From NCBI GenBank assembly GCA_019454045.1, contig SKCR01023322.1, forward strand, positions 1 to 64,000: DNA of 64,000 nucleotides, given 5' to 3'. The position numbers were made by a program, and so were the translations under genes. Position 1 is the stretch's first letter; each line of letters opens with the position of its first letter. The notes under the pieces were generated by a model. That model searched no databases, was not told the origin of the DNA, and saw nothing but the letters and a program-made list of their open reading frames with translations. This DNA is from Zanthoxylum bungeanum. Lineage: Eukaryota > Streptophyta > Magnoliopsida > Sapindales > Rutaceae. Below, piece after piece: positions 11,653-22,392 of the stretch.

Positions 11653-12582
11653 AAAACTTGACCGGTGCTTACACACACGCGTATAACGCAACCGCACGTA
11701 TCGTTCAAGTAGTATAAAAAGTATCGATCTCACGAGGACTTAATACCTAATCTATTAATTTTATGAGGTCAAATGCTTACTAGTATATAACAAGTTGTTT
11801 GATTGATTTGAAATGGTGATAATTCTAAATTTAAAAACAAGTAAATAAAATTGCACGAAAGTAGGTTTAAGAAAATTCAATATTAGGAAACTATCTAGGG
11901 TTGTGAATCTTTCTAATATCTTTAAAAAGATGAATTGGTTATTTCATGGTTGTGTAATAAATCGGTTTACTAACCTGGAACACTAAATTATGCGAAAGCC
12001 TCTGTCGATGGTCAGACGCAAATACCCAGTTTAATACAATTGAACCATATGTCTATGTCAACCAAATTATCTGGATTCATTAAGTTTAAGTTCCAATTAT
12101 GGCTACCCCCGCCCGACAGGTATATGTCTATCCTGTAAGGAAATCTATTAAAGGGTTATCTATCCTCAAGGAAGATCGTGGGCTATTAAGTCTAAGGCTG
12201 AAACCTAAAATTCATTTGTCAAGTTTATTTTAGATTTACCACATCAATCTTATTGGTGATCAGACAACAAGAAGCATTAAGCTTAAGACTTAATAAGTAA
12301 ACCTTTAAATTACCCAAACTATAAAATAAACCCTTATAAACCGGTGATATTAGAATTCATCACAACCCCAGATAACTAACTTAGTTACGACACATAACTA
12401 GGGCTAGTAAAAACTTAAAAGTAAAAGACATAAAGTAAAAATGCTGAAAAGTAATTGTGGTAAAGTAAAAGCTGAAAAGTAAATTACAATAAAATAAAAT
12501 GCTAAGGTAAAAGGATCAACTTTTACTATATACTATTTAGATATCTCCCTTACTATAATATATTGACTTGTGATGATTTTAC

Positions 12583-12770
12583 CAACCAGCCATATAGGCG
12601 GTAACCTGATTAAGTCAAATTAAGTCCAACCAGCCATAAAGGCGGAACCAAAATAAACCTGCCATAAAGGCGGTAAGAAAATTTAATTACCAACCGACCA
12701 ATCTGGCGGTATCCTTTCTTAGTCAGGTTTAAACCAGATTAAAATGAATTACCAACCAAAAAATATAGCG
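12583..12770 (-). repeat. Five-copy short repeat inside the Athila LTR
   Basis: Copies near 12583, 12625, 12656, 12692 and 12749 follow the minus-strand consensus ACCGCCTATATGGTCGGTT, with spacings of about 30-60 bp. The word is an imperfect palindrome (ACCG...CGGT). The same word occurs five times at the same distance from the primer site in the plus-strand Athila LTR (59655-59830), so it is an inherited LTR feature and not random. Confidence 0.75.
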
Positions 12771-13079
12771 GTGTCCTCATTAAGTCAATATTTTAAATAG
12801 TGAATATATTATATTTAAGGGAGATTAATCTAAATAGCAATAGTAAAAGAATTACCTTTCACCCTAGCAGGGGAAGTTACCTCATCATGTTTAAATGTAA
12901 AAACTGTAAAAGTAAAAAAAGTAAATTACTATTATTACATAACGTAATTAAAATTAATTACAAAACTAAAATTTAAAAGAAATTATATAGAAAACTCTCT
13001 ATTTACATCATAGAATTCAGAGAGGAAGGTACATTTGAAACTGAAATTTCGAGCTCTATTTATAGGCGTCCATAAGTGC

Positions 13080-13560
13080 CACGCGTCGCGACGCGCATGT
13101 TTCTTCTTGCGTCGCGACGCGCTGACGTGGCGGCTTCTGATTGGTTAGCTTCAGATTCTTATATGACACGTGGCGATTACAGATAAGGTGATAAGGTGAC
13201 ACGTGGCAAGGTGGCTGACACTCAATGATTATGCTGATATGGCGCTGACGTGGCGACACGTGGCTATAGTGACTGTCGACACCATATAATGATGACACAT
13301 GGCACGTTGTGATTGGTTGATGATGATGTGGCGGTGGCGTGGCACGTTGACTCGGTCAACTGGTGATGTGGACGATGACGTGGCTGACAGGTGGAGTGAC
13401 ACTTGGCGACACGTGGTGATGGCGATTGTCGGCACCGTAGGATGATGACACATGGCACGACACACGTTAGCAAAGTCAAACCTCTCAGATTCTGACATGT
13501 GGACCCGACGCACATTAGCAGACTTGCGGCGCACGTTAGGCGTCGCGACGCGTGAAATGA
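13080..13560 (-). promoter_or_regulatory. Candidate ACGT-core (G-box/ABRE-like) motif cluster in Athila U3
   Basis: GACACGTGG(C) occurs at 13165, 13198, 13255 and 13408, and TGACGTGGC at 13123, 13246 and 13376, with further one-base variants. ACACGTGGC is the classical bZIP-bound G-box/ABRE core in plants. The block also holds the palindromes CGCGTCGCGACGCG (13082-13095) and GCGTCGCGACGC (13109-13120, 13540-13551). It lies in the upstream part of the LTR where enhancers are expected. Function is inferred from motif density only. Confidence 0.5.
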
Positions 13561-13740
13561 AGAAAATGCCCTTTTGCCCGTTTTTCACTATTTTGGCCCC
13601 AAATCACCTCCAGAATGTCCTGAAACTTTATTTATCTATAAAATAACACAAAACACATTAAAATATTCTCAAAACTCAAGAAACTATACAAAATATTAAG
13701 TTAAATGAGTGAAAAATATTGATATAATTACCACTCATCA

Positions 13741-14411
13741 CACCCTCAAACCTAACATTTTGCTAGTCCTCACGCAAAACATAGAATAAAATAACATAAA
13801 CATCTTTAAAATGAAATTTAACTAAGCCACTTTCGTAGGGATCACAGTTGCATTTAGCGTATGCTACAAGCCTTTAAACCCCTAGGTGTCCCTAGTGGAC
13901 GAGTTGTAGTCTCGTGAGGGTTTACAGCAATGTTACCCACAAATATTTTACAAAAGTAAAAAGATACTGAAACTAATGCACACAAAAGCAAAAAAGACAA
14001 GAGAAAAGAGAATAAAGAAGTTAGTGACTAATCAGGTGAAACTTCTACTCCAAGTACTAGTTGTTTTCTTTCTTTCTAAATTACCGAATAAGTAAATTCT
14101 CCTATTATATTTACCATTCTCCATATACACAGCCGACAAAATATTAAACAACTCATTTTTGCCCACAACAGTCACAAGTGCAGTTGATAAGAGAATATTA
14201 TTTTTATCCTAAAGTTTTATCAAAATTCACACCTTTTTGTAGCAATGGAATAATTTTTTCTCATTTTTCTGATTTTTTTCTTTGATTTTTTTTATTTATT
14301 TATATACAATATCTTCCATCTATGTAGCAAGTGTTCGGTCGGTGGCTCCCAAACCAGTTGGCTTTAAGGCACCAGGTGTTAAGACACCCTTACAGACTTA
14401 ATTACTCAGAC

Positions 14412-14454
<43 letters not shown>

Positions 14455-15088
14455 TTTTTGCAGCATATTTGATCCATGTAGCGAGCTTTGGGCCAGTGAC
14501 TCCCAAACCAGTTGGCTTTAGGGCACTAGGTGTTAAAACACCCTTACAGACTTAATAACTCGGACCTCATACGTTTTTTTTTTAATCCTTTGCTTTTTGA
14601 GATGCTTCCTCCAATTAAACCAGAGCACTGAATATAACAAACTTTTCAATTATAGCTCATGTCTGTATGTTACTATGCATATTGATAATACCTGCTAACT
14701 GAGCATATGAAGATCCATTTTAGTCAGTTTTATTGAGAATTTACAAATTAAATAATTCAAAAGGAAATAAACAAAAATTAACTTGTTCCGAATTAGGTTT
14801 GAGATACGTCTCAGGAGTGGAAACTTCTTACTCAGCTATCTCTTACCAATTTCACCTTTTTAGTCAAAATAAAAACACAAAAACGCAAAATATTTTTGTA
14901 ATTTTTGAAAAAAAATCAATTTTTTTGTATTTTTCGAAAAATTTTGGACTAAAAATAAAAACAACACACAACTAAAAACAAGATATTGATCAACTAATTC
15001 CCTCCCCCAAACCTAAATGAGACATTGTCCCCAATGTCTTAAATAGTAGAAGCAGAGTTTAGAAGATAGTACATGGTTAGCTGAAATT
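13741..15088 (-). other. Athila 3' internal non-coding region
   Basis: No ORF with recognisable content. On the minus strand it starts with the Athila word GACATTGGGGACAATGTC and AGGTTTGGGGGAGG (about 15045-15000) and ends with the polypurine tract next to the LTR. It contains a direct duplication (14324 and 14478, period 154 bp) and an (AT)n/(T)n tract at about 14417-14458. Confidence 0.7.
14324..14572 (-). repeat. 154-bp-period direct duplication in Athila 3' region
   Basis: Two copies share CTCCCAAACCAGTTGGCTTT, the GGTGTTAA.ACACCCTTAC block and AGACTTAAT.ACTC. They are separated by (AT)n and a T run. Confidence 0.8.
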
Positions 15089-15540
15089 CTACACGAAAAG
15101 TTCAAGGTTAAGATCCAGATTAATCTTACGCCTCTTACCACGATCGTCCTCGGACTAATTTATCTTTGAAAGGATAGGGTCAATTTTTGGTTCATAGGCT
15201 AAGATTTGGTCAATTAGATCCGGAGCAGTTCTGGCAGTAAAGAAGAGTTTTTTCATAGGGTTTTGACACCAACCCATTTCTCCGAGCATCATCAAGAAAC
15301 ACACAAAGAAAATCATAGAATCATTCAACGTTGTACAGTCCAAGCGGTTTCTGGTGTATGTTCAGGTTCTCCCAAGATAACACTGTAAAAATTTCCTCCA
15401 ATGTACCCAAGCCACCTGGCAAAGTAATAAAAGCATCAGAACGGTTAATCATTTCTACCAGTCGTTCAGACATACCTAGCACGATTAACTCTTCTCCGTT
15501 TGATGGTCCAATAAGATTTGCTTCTGCCAAGGGTTTTGGG
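15089..15540 (-). pseudogene. LOG-like (cytokinin-activating phosphoribohydrolase family) fragment carried in Athila
   Basis: Minus-strand coding fragment of the LOG / 'lysine decarboxylase-like' family. Intact LOG enzymes release active cytokinin from the riboside monophosphate. Visible: PKPLAEANLIG at the start, then the family signature PGGLGTLEE at about 15415, and IHQKPLGLYNV. An in-frame TGA (about 15322) follows where a GF/GY pair is usual. A frameshift in about 15230-15260 comes before TARTAPDLIDQILAYEP and DPILSKIN. A TAG replaces the next residue, and the frame continues through NLDLNLEL to a terminal stop at 15089. No intron interrupts the fragment. The N-terminal part, with the nucleotide-binding start, is cut at 15541 by an LTR-like block. 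It lies in sense orientation within an Athila 3' region. Not functional. Confidence 0.75.
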
Positions 15541-16474
15541 TGTTGGGGTTGGTGCTCAGAGCGCCAATCCGGACCGTATTTATGTCTGACTCATGAATAC
15601 GAACATCCCTTTATTCCATAATATTACTTATTTATGATTGCACCTCTTGTTCTTATATACGTATTCGATCTGATTACGATTAGATTGAAACTAAATGTGG
15701 TTTAGTGATATGTATATATTAGACAAAGGCCCGATAATATATAATGCAGTACACAGTTACAAAGTTAGTTTGTAATTGACATTGGGAAGTGTCACTGCTA
15801 TATGAATATTATCAAACATAGTTCCTGGTCAAGATTTGCTAACACGGGTCGGTTAGTCAAATCTGTTGAGACCAGTACATGTCGTATATCGAGACTTGGT
15901 CCGATGGTTTATCCCAATGAACCATGAGTCTGGAGAGATTCGTATAGACGTGTAGGTGTTTATAGTGTATAAACACTGAACGACTCACTGAAGATTCTTA
16001 ATGGATGGTACACCAACGTCAATAAGAATCTTCTCGGGTTGAGTAGCATAGTGGTCCTTCGACTTGAGATACCACTGTGGATGTATGAGACATCCTCCAC
16101 ACTTAGATGGCAGTCACGTCACCGATCTATTTAGATCAGACCTCCGCCTGTTCGTTGGGTGTGGACCGATCCTCAGGATATCCTGTGTGTGTCAAGATAG
16201 GATCCGTCAGTTCTGTGTACAGAGCATAGGTAGTCCATATATAATTAGCAGTCTGTTAAATCTGTGGCCACAGTATACTTCGAAAGTAAGTTCCGATTGT
16301 TATTTAGAGATTGCTAATGAATACGTCGACGGGATAATACCTATAGAGATTTGACGTTTACATCTATATCTCTGGGATTATCCGGATACCTGTGACAGAG
16401 GGATTATACGTATGCAATGACCTCGACCTGTATGATTCAGCTAGTTTATCTGTGATCGTCATAATCTACGGGTG
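15541..16474 (+). repeat. Possible foreign LTR block
   Basis: Begins TGTTGGGGTTGGTGCTCAGAG exactly where the LOG reading frame breaks, which looks like a Copia-type LTR start. No coding sequence. The other border is a fusion to Athila LTR sequence at about 16475, so no end or TSD can be read. No second copy occurs in the window. Confidence 0.4.
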
Positions 16475-17446
16475 GATAGATTATATTTAAGGGAGATTAA
16501 TCTAAATAGCAATAGTAAAAGAATTACCTTTCACCCTAGCAGAGGGAAGTTACCTCCTCATGTTGAATAGTAAAAACTGTAAAAGTAAAAAAAGTAAATT
16601 ACTATTATTACATAATATAATTAAAATTAATTACAAAACTAAAATTTAAAAGAAACTAGATAGAAAACTCTCTATTTACATCAGAGAATTCAGAGAGGAA
16701 GGTACTTCTGAAACTGAAATTTCGAGCTCTATTTATAGGCATCCATAAGTGCCACGCGCCGCGACGAGCATGTTTCTTCTTGCGTCGCGACGCGCTGATG
16801 TGGCAGCTTCTGATTGTTTGGCTTTGGATTCTTATCTGACACGTGACGATTGCGGATAAGGTGATAATGTGACACGTTGCAATGCGGCTGGCACTCAATG
16901 ATTATGCTGACGTGGCGCTGATGTGGCGATACGTGGCGATAGTGACTGTTGGCACTATAGAATGATGACACGTGGCACACTATGATTGGCTAATGATAAC
17001 GTGGCGGTGGCGTGGCATGTTGACTTGGTCAACTGGTGATGTGGATGATGACGTGGCTGACAGGTGGAGTGACACGTGGCGACACATGGTGATGGCGATT
17101 GTCGGCACCGTAGGATGCTGACACGTGGCACGGCGCACGTTAGCAGATCGGCTGTGATGGTGACACGTGGCACGGTACACGTTAGCAAAGTCAAACTTCT
17201 CAGATTCAGACATGTGGATCCGGTGCACGTTAGCAGACTTGCGGCGCGTCGCAACATGTGAAATGACAAAAATGCCCTTTTGTCCGTTTTTCACTATTTT
17301 GGCCCCAAATCACCTCCAGAATGTCCTGAAACTTTATTTATCTATAAAATAACACAAAACACATCAAAATATTCACAAAACTCAAGAAACTATACAAAAT
17401 ATTAAGTTAAATTACTGGGAAATAATGATATAATTACCACTCATCA
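16475..17446 (-). repeat. Athila LTR, partial (U3 side only)
   Basis: Closely matches 12800-13740 of the complete LTR and ends at the same TGATGAGTGG terminus (minus strand), which abuts Gypsy-A at 17447. The R/U5 half is missing. It keeps the ACGT-core cluster: TGACGTGGC at 16908 and 17049; GACACGTGGC at 16967, 17071, 17120 and 17162. Several CGCG palindromes have decayed by C-to-T changes. Confidence 0.85.
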
Positions 17447-18775
17447 TTTAGCCTTACCTAAATTTAACCAAACTTTCGAGATTGAGTGTGATGCTTTAGG
17501 TGTTGGCATTGGAGAAGTTCTTATGCAGAAACGACGTCTTATAACTTTCTTTAATGAAAAGCTAAATGGCGCAGCGCTACGGTACCCGACCTACGACAAA
17601 TAGTTTTATGCTCTAGTCAGAGCTCTAGAAACTTAGCATCATTACCTCTGGCCAAAGGAGTTCGTGATTCACACTCACCATGAATCTCTACAGCATGTCA
17701 AAGTCATGGAAAGCTTAATAAATGGCATGCCAAATGGATGGAGTTCGTGGAGACCTTTACATATGTCATTCGATATAAGCAAGGTAAGAAGAATGTGGTT
17801 GCTGATGCATTATCATGCATGTATGCTTTACTTACATCTTTCAGTTCTAAGTTTCTTGGTTTTGAATTTATCAAGGACTTGTATGCAAATGATCATGACT
17901 TTGTTGAGATTTACAATGCATGTGAAAAGGGCGCCTGTGATAAATTTCACAGGCAAGATAATTTTTTATTTAAAGAGAATAAATTGTGTGTGCCTAGCTA
18001 TACTATGCGTGAATTATTGGTACGTGAAGCACATAGTGGAGGTCTTATGGGTCATTTTGGTGTTAAAAAACTTTAAATATCTTGCATGAGCATTTTTATT
18101 GGCCTAAAATGAAGAAGCATGTCATGTGCATTTGTAATGGGTACATTACTTGTAGAAAGGCAAAATCTAAAGTTCAACCACATGGGCTTTATACACCGTT
18201 ACTTGTTCCCTAGGCACCGTAGGTAGATGTTTCCATGGACTTTGTGTTAGGATTTCCTAGATCTAGGAAGGGACTAGACCATATTTTCGTTGTAGTTGAC
18301 CATTTTAGCAAGATGACACACTTTATTACATGTCACAAATCAGATGATGCCACACACATTGCTAACCTATTTTTTTGTGAGGTTTTTCGTTTACATGGGG
18401 TGCCTCAGCGTATAGTATCGGACAAGGATGTAAAGTTTTTAAGTCATTTTTGGAAAATTTTATCGGGTAGGCTGAGAACTAAACTATTATTTTCCACCAC
18501 TTGTCACCCACAGATTGACGGTCAGACTGAAGTCGTTAACAGGACCATGTTCCAACTATTACGTATTGTTATTTCTAAGAATTTGAGGTCATGGGAAGAA
18601 TGTTTACCTTTCATTGAGTTTGCATATAATCGTAGTATTCATTCCACTACTTCTTAATCTCCTTTTGAAATTGTGTATGATTTTAACCCACTAATACCTC
18701 TGGATTTATTGTCTTTGCCTGTTGATGAGCGGGTTAGCCTGGATGGTAAGCACAAGGCTGACTTGGTCCAGTCTA
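17447..18775 (+). pseudogene. Gypsy-A RNase H and integrase, broken
   Basis: Continuation of Gypsy-A pol. RNase H begins LALPKFNQTFEIECDA (17448) and is followed by a degraded catalytic domain. The frame 17738-18076 carries [18 protein letters not shown] and the integrase N-terminal zinc region ([12 protein letters not shown]). After stops, the integrase core runs 18235-18657: first D in [10 protein letters not shown], second in [10 protein letters not shown] in DGQTEVVNR, so the D,D,E triad is readable. The tail [19 protein letters not shown] follows. Reading stops at 18775 (KADLVQS), where the Copia-A array is inserted, and resumes at 37265. Confidence 0.9.
18771..18775. repeat. Target-site duplication, left copy, of the Copia-A array
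   Basis: GTCTA directly before the LTR terminus at 18776. The partner is GTCCA at 37260-37264 (one mismatch). Removing the array restores an open Gypsy-A reading through V-Q-S-I-H-E-K, which supports the boundaries. Confidence 0.85.
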
Positions 18776-20706
18776 TGTTATTCTCTAAGACATGCCACAA
18801 GATCCTAAACATGATTTTATGTGTGAAAATTCCAAGAAAAGTGGCGGAATCACTTACAATGTAATTTGGAGAAATTTCAATTTTTCCTTTGGATGAAGCT
18901 CCAAGCTTGTTGTTTTGTTCCTTGGGTGAGTTTCCCTATCACCTTATTTGACTCCTCCAAGTGCTAGCTTAGTTGAAATTTTGAAGCAAATTTTCATTCC
19001 AAAATGAGAGAATGATTCGACAATGAGAGAAAAATAGAGTGAATAATCTGTTGTTTCCAAAAACTTGGTAGTTGTGAGTTAAAGATAATTAATTAATAAA
19101 GCCAACTACTTCCATCAATATTATACATTTGATGTAAGTCATGTGGTCCCACCACACTTTAAATTCAAAATTTGAGTTGGCTTATACAACACACAACTTG
19201 ACTTGGGCCCACCAAAGTCAAAGATATTTTGTGTTCCCAAAACACAAAAAGACACACGATAAGTGACGGGTAATTTTATCAAGTTCGTTTAATTCCAATT
19301 AAACGAATTTGACATCGCGCCATAATTAAATCCAATTTAATTAAATAATTATGCCTCGCAAAATTATTATGATAGTCGCTTTCGAATTAATTCTAAATTA
19401 ATTCGTTTGTCTGAATTAAAATCCAATTTTAATTTCGTATTGAAATCTGATTTCAATTAATATATCCAATATATTATTTTAGCCACAAATAAATAAATTA
19501 AATAGAAAAATCTAATTTAACTATTAAATTTATTTTATCGATTAATTCTAAATTAATCGTGTTCTCTCTTCTATATGAATTTAATTTCAGATTAATTCTT
19601 GCCCCAATTATTCCCAGATTAATTTTCTCTCTCATAATTAATCTCAGATTAATTCTATCTGAGTCAAATGTCCTTGGTGAATCTTTGGGAAGCAACCCAA
19701 GAGATTCCTGGATATATTGGCAGTAAATACAGTTATCGGACAATCCGAACATGTGCGTACCACGTACCATGTTCTCACCGATTTACAAGACATGATTGGA
19801 TTCTAGCAAAGCACCGTGCCTACCCAATTCTCCAGAAATATTCACCGAGGAATATCATATGTATCAGGCGTAGTAATACTAATATTATGTAATACGTAAT
19901 ATGATCCAGTATCAGATGTCACATGTTAGGCCTAGGGCTGGCTCTGTGTCTGCCCCATACGAAGCATATATCAGATCCCGAGTAACTAATCTCTGTAATC
20001 GGGAAGTTATGACCTAGTCATACTATCCTGATAGCTGCAGCTTTTAAGAGTACTAGTTTCGTATCCTATGTGATCATCATCTCCATATGACTGAAGTGAT
20101 ACTCCCATCTTGACATCACATCCAATACACTACAATTCTCAGTAAACCCAATACAACCTTACACAGAACCTGTTAAAGCTCCAGACGACCAATACTAAAG
20201 TAAACTGATTATCGCAAGTAACAGTGACGTAAGTCTCAGGTTAAGGATCACATACACCTACCCTGATTCGGATTCACATAGACACATAGTCATACTACCA
20301 ATAAGATTCCTAGTGGGTCTATCTAGAGCGAACTGTTCCTGGTCCAACGGCTAACAGAACCTCTTACTACACTTGCATAAGTATCCAATACCTAAATATA
20401 TTAGAACTATGCCGTTAAGCTTCCATAATACGCACAAGTGTAATACTAGTCTATTCTGCATTATCAATGTCCAGTCTAGATAATACTTCGACTATGGATA
20501 TTTAATGATTAAACCGTTTGAGATTAATACTGTCTCATATCTTATTAATATGATTTAACCATATGGACTTTTATCATTAATATATATCCAAGTAATCTAA
20601 TTACAATAATGATAAAATAACAATTTCCTTTTATCACGTAGTTAATTTGTACAAAAACACAATGTTCTTTACAAATAGTGATGATATGGGTCATAATTGT
20701 CCAACA
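18776..20706 (-). repeat. Copia-A LTR1 (3' LTR of E1)
   Basis: 1931 bp. Plus-strand start TGTTATTCTCTAAGACATGC and end AATTGTCCAACA. The minus-strand ends are TGTTGGACAATT and GAATAACA. Flanked outside by the TSD and inside by the E1 polypurine tract (20707-20719). Confidence 0.9.
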
Positions 20707-20777
20707 ATCTCCCACTTGGCCTATAGCCAATCACTCAAGTATCTAACACCTGAACTATGTACATGTCGCTCAAACTT

Positions 20778-21300
20778 TTACTGAGATATAGCATTCGTCA
20801 GCGGATTTGCAATGTTATCATCTAATGCAATCTTCTCGATCTTCACATCACCACGATGTATGATCTTACGAATAAGATGAAATCGTTGAAGTACATGCTT
20901 GGATCGTTGATGAGACCGTGGTATAAAATCGTCGAAGTAAATGCTTTGATCGTTGATGAGACTGCGGTTCCTTAGCTTGTTCGATAGCCCCATTATTGTC
21001 ACAATACAAAGGTACGGGCTCAGCTGCTAACGGAACTACTCCTAATTCAATTAGGAATTTACGAATCCAAAATGCTTCTTTTGTTGCCTCAGCTGCAGTA
21101 ATATATTCTGCTTCGTTGTTGAATCGGCAACAGTCTCTTGCTTGGAAGATTTCCAGCTCACTGCTTCGTTGTTTAATCAAAATATATACCCTGATTGCGA
21201 TTTATAGTCGTCTTTGTCAGTTTGGAAACTTGCATCGGTGAACCCAGTCACCTCAAGTTCTCATTCCTCATAGACTAAGAAAGCATCTTTAGTTTATTTA
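20778..21300 (-). pseudogene. Copia-A E1 RNase H, broken
   Basis: Read on the minus strand: a degraded start, then the EAEYI segment, CDNNGAIEQAKE and the SHQRSKH block. The last part lies in another frame (SDDNIADP-like, here with substitutions). A 46-bp tandem duplication (words starting at 20886 and 20932) repeats the SHQRSKH-encoding segment and changes frame. RNase H would degrade the RNA strand during reverse transcription. This copy cannot encode it intact. Confidence 0.85.
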
Positions 21301-21456
21301 AGATACTTAAGGATGTTCTTTACAGCAATCCAGTGACCATCACCTGGATCGGCCTGATAGCGACTGCACATGCTCAAAACATATGAGACATCAGGTCGCG
21401 TACATATCATGGTGTACATGATCGATCTGACTCCGAATCATTGCATCTCTCTCATC

Positions 21457-22330
21457 TTAAGTTTTAGGACACATATCCTTCGATATAGAGACGCCATATA
21501 ACACAAGAAGCAGCCACCTCTTGGACTGATCCATGTTGAATCCCTTCAATATTTTGTCAATGTACAAGCTCTGGGAGAGTGCCAGCAGCTTTCTAGATCT
21601 ATCCCGGTAGATCCTTATTCCTAGAATAAAGGCCGCATCTCCCAGGTCTTTCATGGATAATTTTAATGAAAGCCAAGCTTTCACCGATTGTAGCATGGGA
21701 ATGCCATTTCCAAGAAGCAATACATCATCAATGTATAGGACAATGAATGTCAGTGCGCTCCCACTAACCTTCTTATATACACAAGAATCATCTTCGTTTT
21801 GAATGAAATCATATTCTCTTATGATCTCATCAAAACGTTGGTTCCAAGAACGCGATGCTTGCTTTAATCCATAAATGGATCTGTTTAACTTGCAAAACTT
21901 GTTTGCATGTTTTGGCAGGACAAAACCGTCAGGCTGTTGCATATAAACATCTTCCAAAAGGTTTCCGATAAGGAAAGCGGTTTTGACGTCCATCTGCCAT
22001 ATTTCATAATCGAAATATGCAACAATAACAAGCATTATCCGAATGGATTTAATCGTGGCAACGGGTGAAAAGGTTTCACCGTAATCGATACCATGTCATT
22101 GACGATACTCTTTAGCTACAAGCCTAGTTTTGTACGTTTGTATGTTGCCTACCATGTCTCTATTCCTTTTGAAGATCCATTTACAACCAATAGGCTTAAT
22201 GCCTTCTGGTACATCAACCAGTGTCCAAAATTGGTTGGTATACATGGAATCCATTTTGAACTTCATGGCTTCTTGCCATAAAGTGGAGTCGATACCTTGT
22301 ATCGCTTCCTCATACGTAGCCGGTTAATCT
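21457..22330 (-). pseudogene. Copia-A E1 reverse transcriptase, broken
   Basis: The minus-strand RT core is in one frame from 22035 to 21457: WQMDVKTAFLIGNL, YMQQPDGFV, CKLNRSIYGLKQASRSWNQ, and the catalytic YIDDVLLLGN at about 21735. The N-terminal part (KPIGCKWIFK, LVAKxYRQ) lies upstream to 22330 in shifted frames with a stop. It continues downstream only after a frameshift near 21460. Confidence 0.9.
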
Positions 22331-22392
22331 TCCTCAATAAGATTAATGTCTACATGAGGTGATATCAGAAACCCATACCTCTCAAGTTGTTT

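Larger units (their letters stand above)
11659..13740 (-). repeat. Athila LTR, complete (2082 bp)
   Basis: Minus strand TGATGAGTGG...CGGTCA. The ends match the plus-strand Athila LTR at 58829-60720. Outer side: internal sequence with a polypurine GGTTTGAGGGTG at 13741-13752. Inner side: primer site. Notable parts are five copies of an AACCRRCCATATAGGCGGT-like word (12583-12770) and a GC-rich, CpG-rich block (13080-13560) packed with ACGT-core motifs and CGTCGCGACG palindromes. The GC-rich block is absent from the plus-strand copy's LTR. Confidence 0.85.
11418..17446 (-). mobile_element. Athila-like Ty3/Gypsy complex inserted in Gypsy-A
   Basis: Minus-strand Athila material in the order (coding direction) partial LTR 17446-16475, foreign LTR-like block 16474-15541, LOG-like fragment 15540-15089, 3' non-coding region 15088-13741, complete LTR 13740-11659, primer site, first part of gag to 11418. 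Athila identity comes from the tRNA-Asp primer site, a gag start matching the second Athila copy at 60.8 kb, and the conserved ACATTGGGGACAATGTC word at about 15027-15043 (minus sense) before the polypurine tract. A complete LTR lying between a 3' internal part and a new primer site/gag means two units once shared this LTR. The outer right end (TGATGAGTGG, minus) is intact against Gypsy-A; the left end is truncated. Confidence 0.85.

Noticed and set aside
13229..13588. Long frames rich in C, H, R and S on the minus strand (and 16729-17294)
   Set aside because: They are produced by GC-rich ACGT-motif repeats inside the Athila LTR. The same DNA is open in several frames at once, as expected for repeat-driven composition.
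14417..14458. (AT)n plus T run as a functional site
   Set aside because: A simple microsatellite. Nothing beyond composition supports a role.
15331..15621. 96-codon plus-strand frame over the LOG fragment
   Set aside because: Antisense of the LOG-like coding sequence. The minus strand carries the conserved PGGLGTLEE signature.
16064..16354. 96-codon open frame (plus)
   Set aside because: It lies in the LTR-like block next to the LOG fragment, with no domain. Its moderate GC content and length are compatible with chance.
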